Shown: one piece after another, positions 53,378 through 63,542 of the stretch
Position numbering within the stretch: position 1 is the stretch's first letter
Layout of the letters: each line of letters starts with the position of its first letter
Assembly (NCBI GenBank): GCA_009829735.1
Contig: CM020619.1
Span: 3,974,590 to 4,038,589, forward strand
Length of the DNA: 64,000 nt
Source of the DNA: Pyropia yezoensis
Taxonomy: Eukaryota > Rhodophyta > Bangiophyceae > Bangiales > Bangiaceae
Direction: 5' to 3'
Notes under the pieces: generated by a model
Seen by the model: only the letters and a program-made list of their open reading frames with translations
Databases searched by the model: none
Told to the model about the DNA's origin: nothing
Position numbers and translations under genes: made by a program

Positions 53378-54148
53378 TCATCGTGCTTTAAGAAAATAAT
53401 TTAACAAATGCGACAAGAGTCTACGTGGTAAAAATATTGCTAGAATAATAGTATTGAAGACCACAAGTAAAACACGATCGCGCTCAGCCAGGGTCCTGGT
53501 CAGTGTCATCCTGGCCACTGTCTGCCCCGTAGTGCGGTGGCACCGCGCGATCATACGTGCGTATCGACCACGACGTTCGCGCCGGGCAGCTGGAGAATAT
53601 TCCACTTTCTCGTGGAGGACTGTCGTGCCGCCCAATGAGTGGCATCATAGCCTTTTGAAAGATGGACTTCTCCAAGTAACGTGTGGAACAAAAACGGCTG
53701 GCTACCAGTGTCCGACGACCAGTGTGGAACGGATGCTTGGGGACTCAAGGGAATACAGAGAGAATATGACCAGGCAGTGTGTACGTACATACGTGAGCGA
53801 CCATACCAGCTCAACGTTGCCGGTTGATATCAGACGTACGAGGCGATAACGACACTCACATTTTCTCGCACAAGTTGACATCATCATTTTTACTGCCTGG
53901 CCCCCTGCCAGGACTTTATGACACCACTGGTCACAGACCGGTGAATCCTTGCGTGTCGGACGGCGCACCTCCGTCTTCACCAGAGTGTGCACATTGCGTC
54001 CATGTGTGTTCTTAATGAAACGTCCTGAAAACTCGTCACATAGTGGTGCCACTTCTGCGTGATCCAAGACGTATGAGTGGTTGTCGCTTGCCCCAAGGTC
54101 TCTCCACCACCAGACGGCTACTAACGGAACGAAGCATGCAGGAACCAC
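53378..54148 (-). other. Unassigned minus-strand coding-like fragments
   Basis: One phase gives a readable 148-codon stretch (54148-53702), including VCDQWCHKVLAGGQAVKMMM then STCARKCECRYRLVRL. A second phase gives QPFLFHTLLGEVHLSKGYDA near 53700, and a third short one lies near 53600. The W..K...VKMMMST piece is reminiscent of the W-D-K...ML-S-T region of piggyBac transposases, but the following hallmark residues are not seen, so I leave it unclassified. 53184-53377 and 54149-54632 show nothing further apart from Pro/Gly-coding triplet repeats near 54370-54420. Confidence 0.3.
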
Positions 54149-54632
54149 GTAAACACCAACCCGCTACTGCTGATGTAATAAATACGGTGAGTTTCTATGG
54201 TGTGTATCTGGGCAAAGGGAGCGTTCTCTCCAAAACCTTGCTGACAATGAGTTTATGACATAGACATTTTTCTCAGACAAGTTCACGTCGTCTTCACATT
54301 GTGATCACCTTAGTGTGCTTTTCCAATACATGGCTGGCGTGGCGTGCAGCAATCCGCGGGGCGACCAGCTCCGGCAGTGGGGGCGGTGGCGGCGGTACTG
54401 TCAGTGGCGGCGGTGGCCGCATACTCTTATGATCATCACCGGGGTAGGACTGAAGCGGGTATTCTAAACGACGGGCTTTCCGCGTAAGCACCCCTCCCCC
54501 CACTGCTCCCTCCGCCGCCACCGCTGCCCGTCGATCGCAGCACGAAATCAAGTGGCGGTACCTCCCTAATAAATACGTCTCGATCGCAGTGCGAAATGGG
54601 AGCGCTGTGGAGAATAAAAACGAAAAACACTA

Positions 54633-55496
54633 TCACTCAACACACATCACCACAGGCTGGCTGCACACAGGGCAGCGGTTCTGCCGCTTCAACCAACCGT
54701 GAGTGCAGCCCGAGTGCAGCACGTGTAGGCAAGGAAGCTCACAGAGCGTGTCGCCACCCCCAATGCCCTCCTGGCACACAACACAAACATCTCCCTCCCC
54801 AGGCCGCGCGCGCACTTGCCGTGGAACCAATGGAAGTGCGTTAATCTCACACGCCGTGCAACCGCCCCCCCTGCTGTCCGTCAGTGGCCGAGGGGCATAC
54901 TCGTAAGGCACGAGCGCGGCCTCCACAGAGGCCTCCGATGCCGCACCACGGCGCACGCGCAGAGCCGCGGCGGAGGCACTGGCGCGCTGCCGCCGCAAAC
55001 TGCTCGAAACGTACTCGTGCGGCGAAGGGCCGGCGTCCTCCCCTGCCTGCTCGTCACCGGCAGGCAGCATCCCGACGGCTTCCCCCTCTGCCGCCGCACC
55101 GTCTGTGGACGCTACGGCCGCGGCAGCCGCCTTTGTTGTCCCGCGTCTGGTCGCCGGCACGGCCAGGGCAGATCCCACGGCCGCCCATCGGCCGGTCATT
55201 GCAAGGGAGACGGCGGCCCCGTCTGCAGCCAGGCTTGTGTTGCCAACCGACGGCACGGCGGCAATGGCACCCTCTGCCACCCCGCTGCCGTCCCCGTCCG
55301 ACAACATAGCTGCGTCGGCCCCCCCTTCCACCCTGCGGCCGGCCGACGCGAGGGCGAAGACGGCCTCCTGTGCCGGTCCGCCACCTGCGAGTGCCGCGTT
55401 GAAGACCTCGGTCAACCGGCGTTCCCGAGCCCTTTTGCGGGCTTGGACTTTCTTTCCGCTCTTGATGCGGTGGCCCGGCTTGCCCTTCTTTCCCAT
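54633..55496 (-). CDS. RING-H2 finger protein
   Basis: 287 aa from the ATG at 55494-55496 (MGKKGKPGHRIKSGKK); another in-frame ATG lies 27 bases upstream. The N-terminus is basic (RKRARERR), suggesting nuclear or nucleic-acid proximity. The middle is Ala/Gly-rich. Residues 238-278 form a C3H2C3 RING-H2: C238, C241, C256, H258, H261, C264, C275, C278, with W268 and P276 in the usual places for E2 contact. RING-H2 proteins are normally E3 ubiquitin ligases; no transmembrane segment is visible, so a soluble enzyme is inferred. The frame is intact with no repeat or TE hallmark, so it is a candidate host gene. The stop at 54633 lies within 13 codons of the RING, which is the extreme C-terminus. 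Confidence 0.8.
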   Translation of the reverse strand: MGKKGKPGHRIKSGKKVQARKRARERRLTEVFNAALAGGGPAQEAVFALASAGRRVEGGADAAMLSDGDGSGVAEGAIAAVPSVGNTSLAADGAAVSLAMTGRWAAVGSALAVPATRRGTTKAAAAAVASTDGAAAEGEAVGMLPAGDEQAGEDAGPSPHEYVSSSLRRQRASASAAALRVRRGAASEASVEAALVPYEYAPRPLTDSRGGGCTACEINALPLVPRQVRARPGEGDVCVVCQEGIGGGDTLCELPCLHVLHSGCTHGWLKRQNRCPVCSQPVVMCVE

Positions 55497-55683
55497 TGTG
55501 TGGCTGACCGAAACAAAATACATACAGACATTATACAAACAGAGAAAAGCAAAAAGCGAGTAACAAAGCAGGATGGCGGCTGACAGGAGTTAGAACGAAA
55601 GCGTTTTTGGATGTATGCATGCAATAACGCAACGGTGCTGGCAACACAGCGCACGATGAACAAAGAGAATGTCCACCACGCAA

Positions 55684-55958
55684 GTCCAGCCACCCAGGCA
55701 GCGACCACTCCAGAGTGCAGCCGAGCAGATAGCGTACACCAGGGCGGTCCAGCCACCCAGACAGCGACCACTCCAGAGTGCAGCCGAGCAGACAGCGTAC
55801 ACCAAGGCGGTCCAGCCACCCAGGCAGCGACCACCCCAGTGTGCAGCCGAGCAGACAGCGTACACCAGGGCGGTCCAGCCACCCAGACAGCGACCACCCC
55901 AGTGTGCAGCCGAGCAGACAGCGTACACTAGACCGGTCCAGCCGCCCAGGCAGCGACG
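55684..55958. repeat. 63-bp minisatellite, 4.4 copies
   Basis: Unit starts (gtccagcca) lie at 55684, 55747, 55810, 55873 and 55936, exactly 63 apart, with few differences between copies. Because 63 is three times 21, frames stay open through it and give 21-residue repeats on the minus strand in more than one phase. I therefore do not call the long minus-strand frames (55412-55897 and 55590-56456) genes. Confidence 0.92.
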
Positions 55959-58900
55959 AGACGAACCCTCAAACAAAGAAAAATGCACATGCAAACGCTC
56001 TCCACCCCAGGGAAAAAAAGAAAAAACGCACCGGAAAAAGAGAAGAGCGCATGGAAAAATCGAAGGAGGAGGGGGGGGGGGAAGCTGGCACGAAGATGGG
56101 GGGTGGTTGCGCGGTGGGATGCCCGCGACACATGCAAGAGAGAAAAGAACCGTTTGAAAAGGAGATGGTGGGCGCCGCGTATGGTCGGGGTGAGAGAGCA
56201 ACATCCACAACACCCGCGCCGCGGCTGCACACAAGTCAACACAACTGACAGTATAGCGAAGTCGCGGGCCGCACCTTGACGCATGCCCCCCTGCCCCCTC
56301 CACCCCTCCCGCCCGCGGCGCCTTGCCCAGAAATCCACAAGCCCTGCGCCTCTCGCCACTCCCCCGGGCCTCTCGCAACTCCCCCGGCGCCTGTCGCCAC
56401 ACTCCCCGAGCCTCTTGCCTCTCCCCCCACGCCCCCACACGCACGAGCGTGACCACGATAAATAATCATGATGGTTCGACTGCCACGTTGGCGACGGCAC
56501 CCGGTGACTGAAGCCTCATGAGGGCGGAAGTGTGTCACGGGCGTCTGGTGACTGTGTCCAGGGACGTGGGGGTGGGGTGTATCCAGGTGAGGGCGCGTGG
56601 GAGCACTGAGTCGGCCGCCCGCCCGGTGGGCGCTCGAATGTTTCCCTGCGCCACGTCCGCCGCTATCGCACGACGACGGCCACCCACAGTTGGTGACCGA
56701 CGCCTCCATCGCAGTTCTCATGTAGCCCCCCCCCACCCGCATGCCCTAGCACCACCCCCCAATCAACATGGACAGCCAATCAGAAGGCCAGTTTCCAGGG
56801 TCTTCAGATCGGGTCGAGCAGAAGTGGGTCTGTGACTGGGGCGGCGAGGGGTGCTTGTCGGCGGCGGGTGTTTTCCCCTCTCCGTCACTCCCCCTGCGCT
56901 CACCGCCGAAGTCGTGGCCACCAACACTGTCGCCAGAGCGACGATTGACGAAGCCGTGGCCGTGAAGGTGGCGTCAACTGGTGGCGCCGCGTCGTTGGCA
57001 ACGATGGGCGCCTAGCTGACCGCGGATGACGACCAGACGGCTGTGGGGGGTGATGCGCGCGAGGTCTTTAAGGTGACAGTGGCGAGGGGGGGTGGCGTGG
57101 TTGCAGTATGGGAGCCCTTTCCGCCCGCCTACCGACGACTGCCAGCGAAGCTGTCTCCACGGCTCACGTTGGCAACTGAGTGGCTGCGGTTCGCGGCGCG
57201 GTGCGGGCCACAGCGGGGGCCGAAGTGCGGCCTTGCGTCATGGAAGCCCGCCCCCGTCTGCGCGATGGCCGGCGGCGCGGCCGCGGCACTCCTGCCGCCG
57301 CCACGCACAGCGGCTCGCCCCCTTTCCCCCGACCGCCACCGAGGGACGGTGGCCGCGCGGCACCCGCCATCCGACCGCTTTCCTGCGCCACTACATTGAC
57401 GCCCCGTCGGCGGCGGGAGCGTGCCCTTCCCCACCACCGCCACCCATGTCGCTGCCCGGTTTTTCCTGTCGCGACTGGCGGCCCCGCACGGCTGTGCTGG
57501 CGGCTGGCGCTGGGGCTGGCGGATTGGCCTTGGCGGGGGCGGACTGCGCAGGCGCTGGCGCTGGCACCGGGGAGGGGAGTCGATCTCTTCGAGGTCGCCC
57601 CCCGCCGCCGCGAGGTTGGCCCTGAGCACTCTCCATCGCAAAGGGGCGCTGCGAGATTGGCCCTCAGCACTCTCCTCCGCGAGGGGGCGTTGATCGTCGG
57701 CGTAGTTCCGGGCGGGGACTGGGCGGCGACCGGGCATCGACATACTGGCGACGGGGGCCCCGCCGGCGAGGTGCTCGAGCGCGCCCACCCCCCTTTTGGG
57801 GGAGGGCCTTTGAGCTCTTGGGCGGCGGCGGGCGTGGCCACACTGGGCCGCGACAGCTATGGCCCGTGTGTCCGCCACGACGCAGCGAGCAGGGCATCCC
57901 AGACAAGAAGAGCGTGCGGGGATGCGCCAAGGAGAGAGAGCGTCGCACGGGGCAGACAAAAGACAGGCTGCCACGGGACAGCCGCAGCAGAAGTTGAGAG
58001 GGGTCTCTGGTGCCAGGTGGAAGCCAAATGGTGGGTGGCCGGCGGGCACTGCACGATGCGCCGTGCAATCCGGGAGACATGCTTTGCGCGGCGCGCCGTG
58101 CACGCGGTGAAAAAGCCCGTCGCTAGGCGCTGGCACGGCGGCCGGGGGGGGCACGACCGAGTGTATGGGCAGCCTGTAAAAATGGGGATAAGCGGGGAGG
58201 GCGATAGGCAACAAAGAGACAAGCCTCTATTCTCACACAACGCGCCACTGACTTCTGGGTCGGCTGTGCCCCGCGTTTTACGGTAGGGCGCGCGGCCGCC
58301 GCGGTGCTTGGGCGTACCCCCACCCATTCGGGAGAGGGCAAGCAGCCGCCATCTTTTTCATTACATTCGGGAGGACGCGCCGCTGTCACGTTGGTCATGG
58401 GTTCCCCACACCTCTTAGGGGAGGGCGCGCCGCCGCCGTCCTCGTCGTGCTTTCCCCCTCCCCTTTTGGGGAGGGGGCCATGCTGTCGCGTTGGCAGTCG
58501 CGGGCGTCAGGCTGGGCGTGGCGGGCCGCGTGCCGAGGATGGGCAAACATGGTGCTGCTCAACGCCAGCGCTGCGGCGGTGTTGGTTTTGTGCGACGACT
58601 GCGGCCCGCATCGCTTCGATGAGCAGTGGCGGCGGTCGCCGGCCGGGTCGCTTTCGTACCCATCCGAGGTACCCCATCCCGTGCACTCCGTCCCCCCGCC
58701 GCAACCTCTGTTCGCGGCCGCTGCCGCGATGCACCCCCCCAGCGCGGCTTCGTGCGGGCGCGCTCCCTTTAGCCCCGCGGCGCGGCTGGCGGTGGTGGCA
58801 GGGGACAAGGATGCTACTCCCCGCCACTTCTGTGCCTGCCGCCGCTGGGGCGCTGCCGTCGCCGTAGTTGCCGCCCTCCTCCGTAAACACCCCCCTCCCC

Positions 58901-59109
58901 ACCCGCCGCTGCCCTCCACACCCCCTAGTCGCCCCCTTTATCCACCGTTCCTGGCAACACCTCCCCCCGCAGCCTGCGGCAGCGGGTGGCGCGCCGAGGA
59001 AGTCCCTTTCAAGCACGCCGTCGCCGAAGCCACACTGCAGGCGCGTGCTCGCCGCAGCACGTGCCTTCTAACGTCCGGTAGTCGCTGTAGGTCTCGCCCT
59101 CGTGGTCCT
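55959..59109. other. GC-rich stretch without a supportable gene
   Basis: Long frames overlap on both strands (57129-58214 minus, 57180-58286 plus, 58447-59343 plus), all Arg/Pro/Ala-rich with no motifs, as expected of GC-rich noncoding DNA. Short repeats are visible. gcgag[ag]ttggccct[gc]agcactctcc occurs twice near 57612 and 57650, and a unit like ttcgggagaggg.....gcgccgc recurs near 58325, 58370 and 58420. A g/c-run-rich piece lies at 56067-56080. Confidence 0.4.
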
Positions 59110-59529
59110 TCACGCGTCCGCCGCGGCGGGGTGCGCGACGGACGAGGCGCACACGACACTGGGCGTGCCACAATGGGAGGCGGGCGTCCGCCGCGACTCG
59201 GGGGAGCAAAGGTCCGGCGCTGTCTCCACCTGGCGGCACACGGACGTCGGCCCCGTCGACGGCGACGGCGCGGTCGTGGCGGCGGTCGCCGCCGCCGTGT
59301 CGCGCAGGACTGTGGCGGAGAGCGCCGGGGAGCCACTGCTTGACTCGTGGTGAAGCTGTAGCTGACCGTTCTGCGCTCGAGCTGCTTTATTGTCCGAGTC
59401 ACCGACGCCGTCGACGCGGTGCTCGCCGGAGGGGGCACCCCGCCGACGCCGGGCGGCTTTTTTGATGTGTTCAATACTTTCAGATATCGTCAAGGTTGAC
59501 GCACTTTTCTTGCTCCGCAACACGCTCAC
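59110..59529 (-). CDS. Possible exon of an unknown protein
   Basis: Minus-strand frame of about 139 codons beginning near LRSKKSASTLTISESIEHIKK, basic then Ser/Thr/Ala-rich, ending in HPAAADA. It has no ATG of its own. Upstream, an ag|gac site preceded by ttcttagct near 59551 could be a splice acceptor. Residue composition is more protein-like than its neighbours, but no domain is seen and the opposite strand is also open. Weak call. Confidence 0.2.
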   Translation of the reverse strand: MSVLRSKKSASTLTISESIEHIKKAARRRRGAPSGEHRVDGVGDSDNKAARAQNGQLQLHHESSSGSPALSATVLRDTAAATAATTAPSPSTGPTSVCRQVETAPDLCSPESRRTPASHCGTPSVVCASSVAHPAAADA

Positions 59530-60242
59530 ATCTGCACATGGCTCTGCGTCCTAGCTAAGAACATCGTAAGCGGTCATGTTTGCCTACTTCTTGGGAGTCC
59601 GGCAGACCCGGGAAATACGTCTTTGGAGGCGATGTGAGATCCAGTGTTTCAAATCTAAATAGGGTACACACGTGTATGTGAGAGCCTGACGTGGAAACGT
59701 GTTTGAATCGGCTTTGGCAGCAAGCGACCATCCTGCATGGCGTCGTCTTTGACAGCAGCTCTGAACCGGTATCCGGGCGTCTTTAACAGCGTGCTGCATC
59801 TGTCTGCCCGTTGTCTTTGGCAGTCGCCTCAAAGCCCTCTTCTGTCGTATCCCGAATCCACGAGCAAGCTGGGTTTTGTACAGCTCCTGAAGCTCTCCTT
59901 AAGCTGGCTTTCAAACACGTAACAATCATAGTCCACACGCACGACAGGACCATCGTAGCCCTGGTTCTCTACACCTCACCGCCTGGTGCTCTGCACAGCA
60001 CACCTATGCAGACACTCCTCCATGCTACTAACCACCCCAGCCAAAACAACACACACCACACCCACAACGCGGCTAGGCCGCCGTACACAGGACCTCCACA
60101 CACCCGGACCGCCACACATAAAGCACCGACAATGCCGCTGCGCCACCATACACGCGCTCCGCACGCATGCCTTGCGCCAAGTCATTGCTCACGTATGACC
60201 GCCACTGCAACGTAGATACCGCGTCGTGACGGCCCTTGCAGC
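59530..60242. other. Intergenic, no gene seen
   Basis: Composition is more balanced than the surroundings. Plus-strand 60030-60110 is CA-rich (aacaacacacaccacaccca). It would hold the 3' end of the two-exon gene that stops at 60243. A plus-strand frame at 59811-60215 is mostly translation of the CA-rich stretch. Confidence 0.4.
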
Positions 60243-62485
60243 CTACGGAGACAACTGTGCGCCGGCGAGGACAGCCGCTGCAGCAGCGGCGGCGGCGGAA
60301 GCGGCATCAGCATCCGTGGCTGAACCTGTGACCGCAGGGAGAGCAGCATCAGCCGCAGCAGCTGCGGTCCGACCTGCGGCGGGTGTCGCGCCATCGCCTC
60401 CCGCCGCAGAACCCGCCGCCGCCGTTGCCGCCGCCGCCGCCGCCGCCACCCTCGCGGCCGCCGTTGCTGTCACCGCCGCGGACGATGAACCCGCAGGCGG
60501 CGGCGCGGCGGCGGTCCTACCCGTCTCACCACCACGCCCAGCAGTAGACTCACCCTCCTCAGCAGGCACATACTGCCCAATGGGCTCCAGCACACCTTCT
60601 GTGTCCGGGTGCACCACCTTTGTGGCATAAGGCTTGACGGGCACGGCACGCTCCACCACCGCCCGGCTACGCAAGGCTCCGTCAATCACAAGCAGTCCCT
60701 TCTTCACCTGGCCGTGGGTAGCGAGGAAGAAGTGCAAGCGGTGGCACTCTATCAACCAATGAGGCCGGTGGTTGTCCAGCCGATAGTTGGGATGCTTGTG
60801 CTGGCGGATGATCTTCATCAGCTCCACGCGCACCTGCGAAGAAAGACACAATCCAGAGAAACACACCGAGAAGAAATGGGTGGTCGGCACGTCATGGATG
60901 TGACAATATTGACCCGGTCAGATGGGTGCCGAGTGGTCACCACACGTATCCAAACAGCGTACCAGCCACTCAGCTCCCGCGCTCGTCATTACGGTCACCA
61001 ACGCTCGCCACTACCACCAGGTGATGGACACCCCTCGCGCACCAACAAGCTTACCTTGGTCGAAGCAAAAGCGCAGTGCCCCAACAGAGCGCGGACGTAT
61101 CCTGAGTCACCGACCTCCGCAGCGTTCACAATCATGTCATCCTCACGTCCCAGCGACACAAACTTAGCCCGGACGCCCGCAACGATGCCCGACATGCCGT
61201 CCTTGGACATCAGGTACTTGTCTCTGTTGAGCCTAGACACGGCAGCGTCCAGAGCACTGGCTAGGTCGGTAGGAAACTTGACGGTCTCCTTCCAGATCTT
61301 CACGACGACCTCCCCCAGGTTGAGATGAAACGCAGCACGGCGATTGCTAAACACCTTGACTGTGGGTGTGGTCTTGGGCGCTGCGTGCTTCCCCTTCTTC
61401 GTGTCCTTGGCAGACCGCGCCATCTCCCGCTTCCCGCTGACCATCTCCTCTGCATCCTTCAGCGTCAGCCCCAAGGTGTCCGCCACGACGGAGTGTACCA
61501 CCTCCAATGCACGTGCCTGCCCAACCCACACGTCGCCCGTCGTCTCCGCCTTGACAAACATATCAATGAGCTTGGAAGCATAGGTGGACCGGCAGCGCAC
61601 GAGGTCTGATTCTGCTTGAGCGCGTGCCTGCGGCGTACTGCCCTCCATAACGACCTTCAAGTCGTTGACCACCTTCGTTAGAGCCTTGTTCTCCTCCTGC
61701 AACTTCTTGACGATAGTCGTGTTGACCTTCAACTCCCTGAGGATGGCCTCATACCTGTCCACGGCCGTGTTGACCTCCGTGCGCGCCGAAGCAAGTGAAC
61801 CTGCAACACCGCGGCTGTTTCTCAGCAGCTCCACAACACTTTTAGCCATGTCGACCCAAAAGCTTGGGGACGGCTGCCCCGCAGGGACAGCAACTTCCCG
61901 GCGGGGAGCTGTCGGAGCAGCAGTAGCCCCCGACGCTCCAGCAGCACCTCGCCCCGCCGCAGCAGCTGCATCCCGTTCCACCGCCGCTCCTGCAACCAGC
62001 CCCGTCGCAGCAGAAGCGTCCCCGCCAAGAGCTGCAGCCGGGGCCTGTGCTTCAGGATACGGCACGCCAGCGACAACAGAAGCAGGCTCAGGGGTGGGCG
62101 GCGAAACAGCGTCCGAAGGAATGGAGGAGGCGGCGGGTGCAACCGGCGTGTCATCTGCAGGTAGTGGGGAGCCTGCACCCGGCGCGGTGACAGTCAACGG
62201 GGCGAGGCGGTCTGGGTCCGGCGGGGGGCAAGCGTCCGCCGCCGGCGGTGCAGGCATGGTACTGGGTACGGTAAGCGGGGGTGCTTGAAACGCGCCGCCA
62301 GCACGCGCGTCGTGCAGCTCACGCGCAGCGGCTTGTAGAGCATTCACCAGAGGTCTCAGCGGCCTCGCCGGGGCACCCCTCCTCTTGGGTGTCTTTCGCG
62401 CAGTGACCTTGCCGACCCCCGACGCAAGAGAGGTCGAAGCGGACGCAGCCGCAGCAGCTGCCCTGGTCGCCCGAGGTAAGGTCAT
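60243..62485 (-). CDS. Two-exon coiled-coil protein of unknown function
   Basis: Exon 1 runs 62485-61055 (477 codons) from the ATG at 62483-62485 (MTLPRATR); exon 2 runs 60833-60243 (197 codons including stop). The intron is phase 0, so the frame reads ASTK|VRVELMKII. Total about 673 aa. The N-terminus carries a basic patch (TARKTPKRRGAPARP), then a Pro/Ala-rich disordered region. Residues about 213-285 are a likely coiled coil (RYEAILRELK, VKKLQEENKALTKVV). A folded-looking part follows (FHLNLGEVVVKIWKETVKFP, then HPNYRLDNHRPHWLIECHRL in exon 2), ending in a long Ala-rich tail. I recognise no family. A minus-strand frame immediately upstream (62610 on) ends beside a GTGAGT, so further 5' exons are possible. 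Candidate host gene. Confidence 0.65.
60834..61054 (-). other. Spliceosomal intron, 221 bp
   Basis: Donor AAG|GTAAGC at 61055/61054. Acceptor is a pyrimidine-rich tract ending ttcttcgCAG|GTG at 60834/60833. Removing it joins two frames in phase with protein-like sequence on both sides. It is the clearest intron in the window. Confidence 0.8.
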
Positions 62486-62609
62486 GGCGCCGTCGACAGG
62501 CCACAGGACGGCCAGCAGGGCCACAGACCGGCCAGCAGGCCCACGACAGCGCGCCGGCACGGCCAGAAGGGAACGGACAAGCCGGACTCAGCAGCACTAG
62601 CACCAGTAC

Positions 62610-63542
62610 TCACGCGACTTGCGTCGGCACGTAGTCAACGCAAAAGAGCCCCTCCGACAATGCCGGGGCAGCGCGCACCGCCAGCGCCACGGGCGCCGCC
62701 GCGACCAGCGAGGCGGCGGCCAGGAGGAGGGCGACCGCGGCAAGCACCACCGGCAGCGTCGTTGTAGCCTGAAGCGCCACGCCCGTCAGCAACGAAAACA
62801 GGAGCGGGGAGAGAGCGCCACGCACGACGGCCTCCCACGAGCGACGAGCACACCCACCGCCGAGGGCGCCGCCGCGACCACCACGAGCGACGAGCACAGC
62901 CACCGCCGAGGGCGCCGCCGCGACCAGCGCGGCCGCCGGCAGGAGGAGGGCGCCCGCGGCGAGCACCACCGTCAGCGGCGTTGTAGCCTGAAGCACCACG
63001 CCCGTCGTCAACGACAACAGGAGCGGGGAGAGAGCGCCGCGCACGACGGCCTCCCACAAGCGACGAGCACCGCCAGCGCTAAGAGCGGGGGGGGGGGGGG
63101 GGGCACGCGCAGCAAGGAGCAAAAAAGGCCAGTGGCAAGCGCCCAGGTCGTACGGCACACAGTGGTTAGGTCGCGCTGCCTGTCCGACAAAGCGTATCTC
63201 AGGCCCCTCCGACGAACGGCTGTCACATCCCGCACCAGAAAGTACACAGCTCACGAGAAGAGGCACTACGCACAGAATCCATGTCGTACAGCAGCTGTGA
63301 CTGGCTGCCGAGGACGCGTGGTGGTGCGCCACGATGACAACGGGTGCGCGGGCGCGACGACCGCGCGCGCGCTCGTTCTCCAGGAGAGGTGGCGCGGTGC
63401 GCTTGACGCACGGGGCGACTCGAGCGCCTCCCCCGCGGGACGTGCTTGAATTCGGGGACCCCAAAGGGACGTCATCAGCTGCAGGGGACGCGCCTGGGAG
63501 AGGGGGGCCGCTGACGGTTGTGGCTATCAAAAGGGCGCACAT
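62610..63542 (-). CDS. Possible membrane-associated protein with duplicated module
   Basis: Minus-strand frame of 310 codons from the ATG at 63540-63542 (MCALLIATT). The C-terminal half is two copies of a 73-residue module (WEAVVRGALSPLL..., then an Ala/Val/Leu-rich hydrophobic run), encoded by a 219-bp DNA duplication. Another hydrophobic segment (ILCVVPLLVSCVLSGAGC) lies mid-protein. The frame closes at 62610, but GTGAGT at 62613-62608 could be a splice donor leading toward the gene at 62485. The hydrophobic runs may simply reflect GC-rich repeat DNA, so the call is weak. Confidence 0.25.
   Translation of the reverse strand: MCALLIATTVSGPPLPGASPAADDVPLGSPNSSTSRGGGARVAPCVKRTAPPLLENERARGRRARAPVVIVAHHHASSAASHSCCTTWILCVVPLLVSCVLSGAGCDSRSSEGPEIRFVGQAARPNHCVPYDLGACHWPFLLLAARAPPPPPALSAGGARRLWEAVVRGALSPLLLSLTTGVVLQATTPLTVVLAAGALLLPAAALVAAAPSAVAVLVARGGRGGALGGGCARRSWEAVVRGALSPLLFSLLTGVALQATTTLPVVLAAVALLLAAASLVAAAPVALAVRAAPALSEGLFCVDYVPTQVA
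62693..63070. repeat. 219-bp direct duplication
   Basis: gttgtagcctgaagc begins at 62761 and 62980. The flanks match over about 170 bases (gcgccgccgcgaccagcg, ggaggagggcg, aggagcggggagagagcg). 219 is a multiple of 3, so frames are preserved across it. A g-run (gggggggggggggg) lies at 63089-63102. Confidence 0.85.

Noticed and set aside
55412..56456. Long minus-strand frames with 21-residue repeats (WVAGPPWCTLSARLHSGVVA type)
   Set aside because: They are the translation of the 63-bp minisatellite; more than one phase is open through it, so the openness is explained by unit length.
57129..58286. Two overlapping frames of about 360 codons on opposite strands
   Set aside because: Both are Arg/Pro/Ala-rich, as any frame in 70 percent GC DNA tends to be, with no motif or conserved partner. 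I cannot choose between them.
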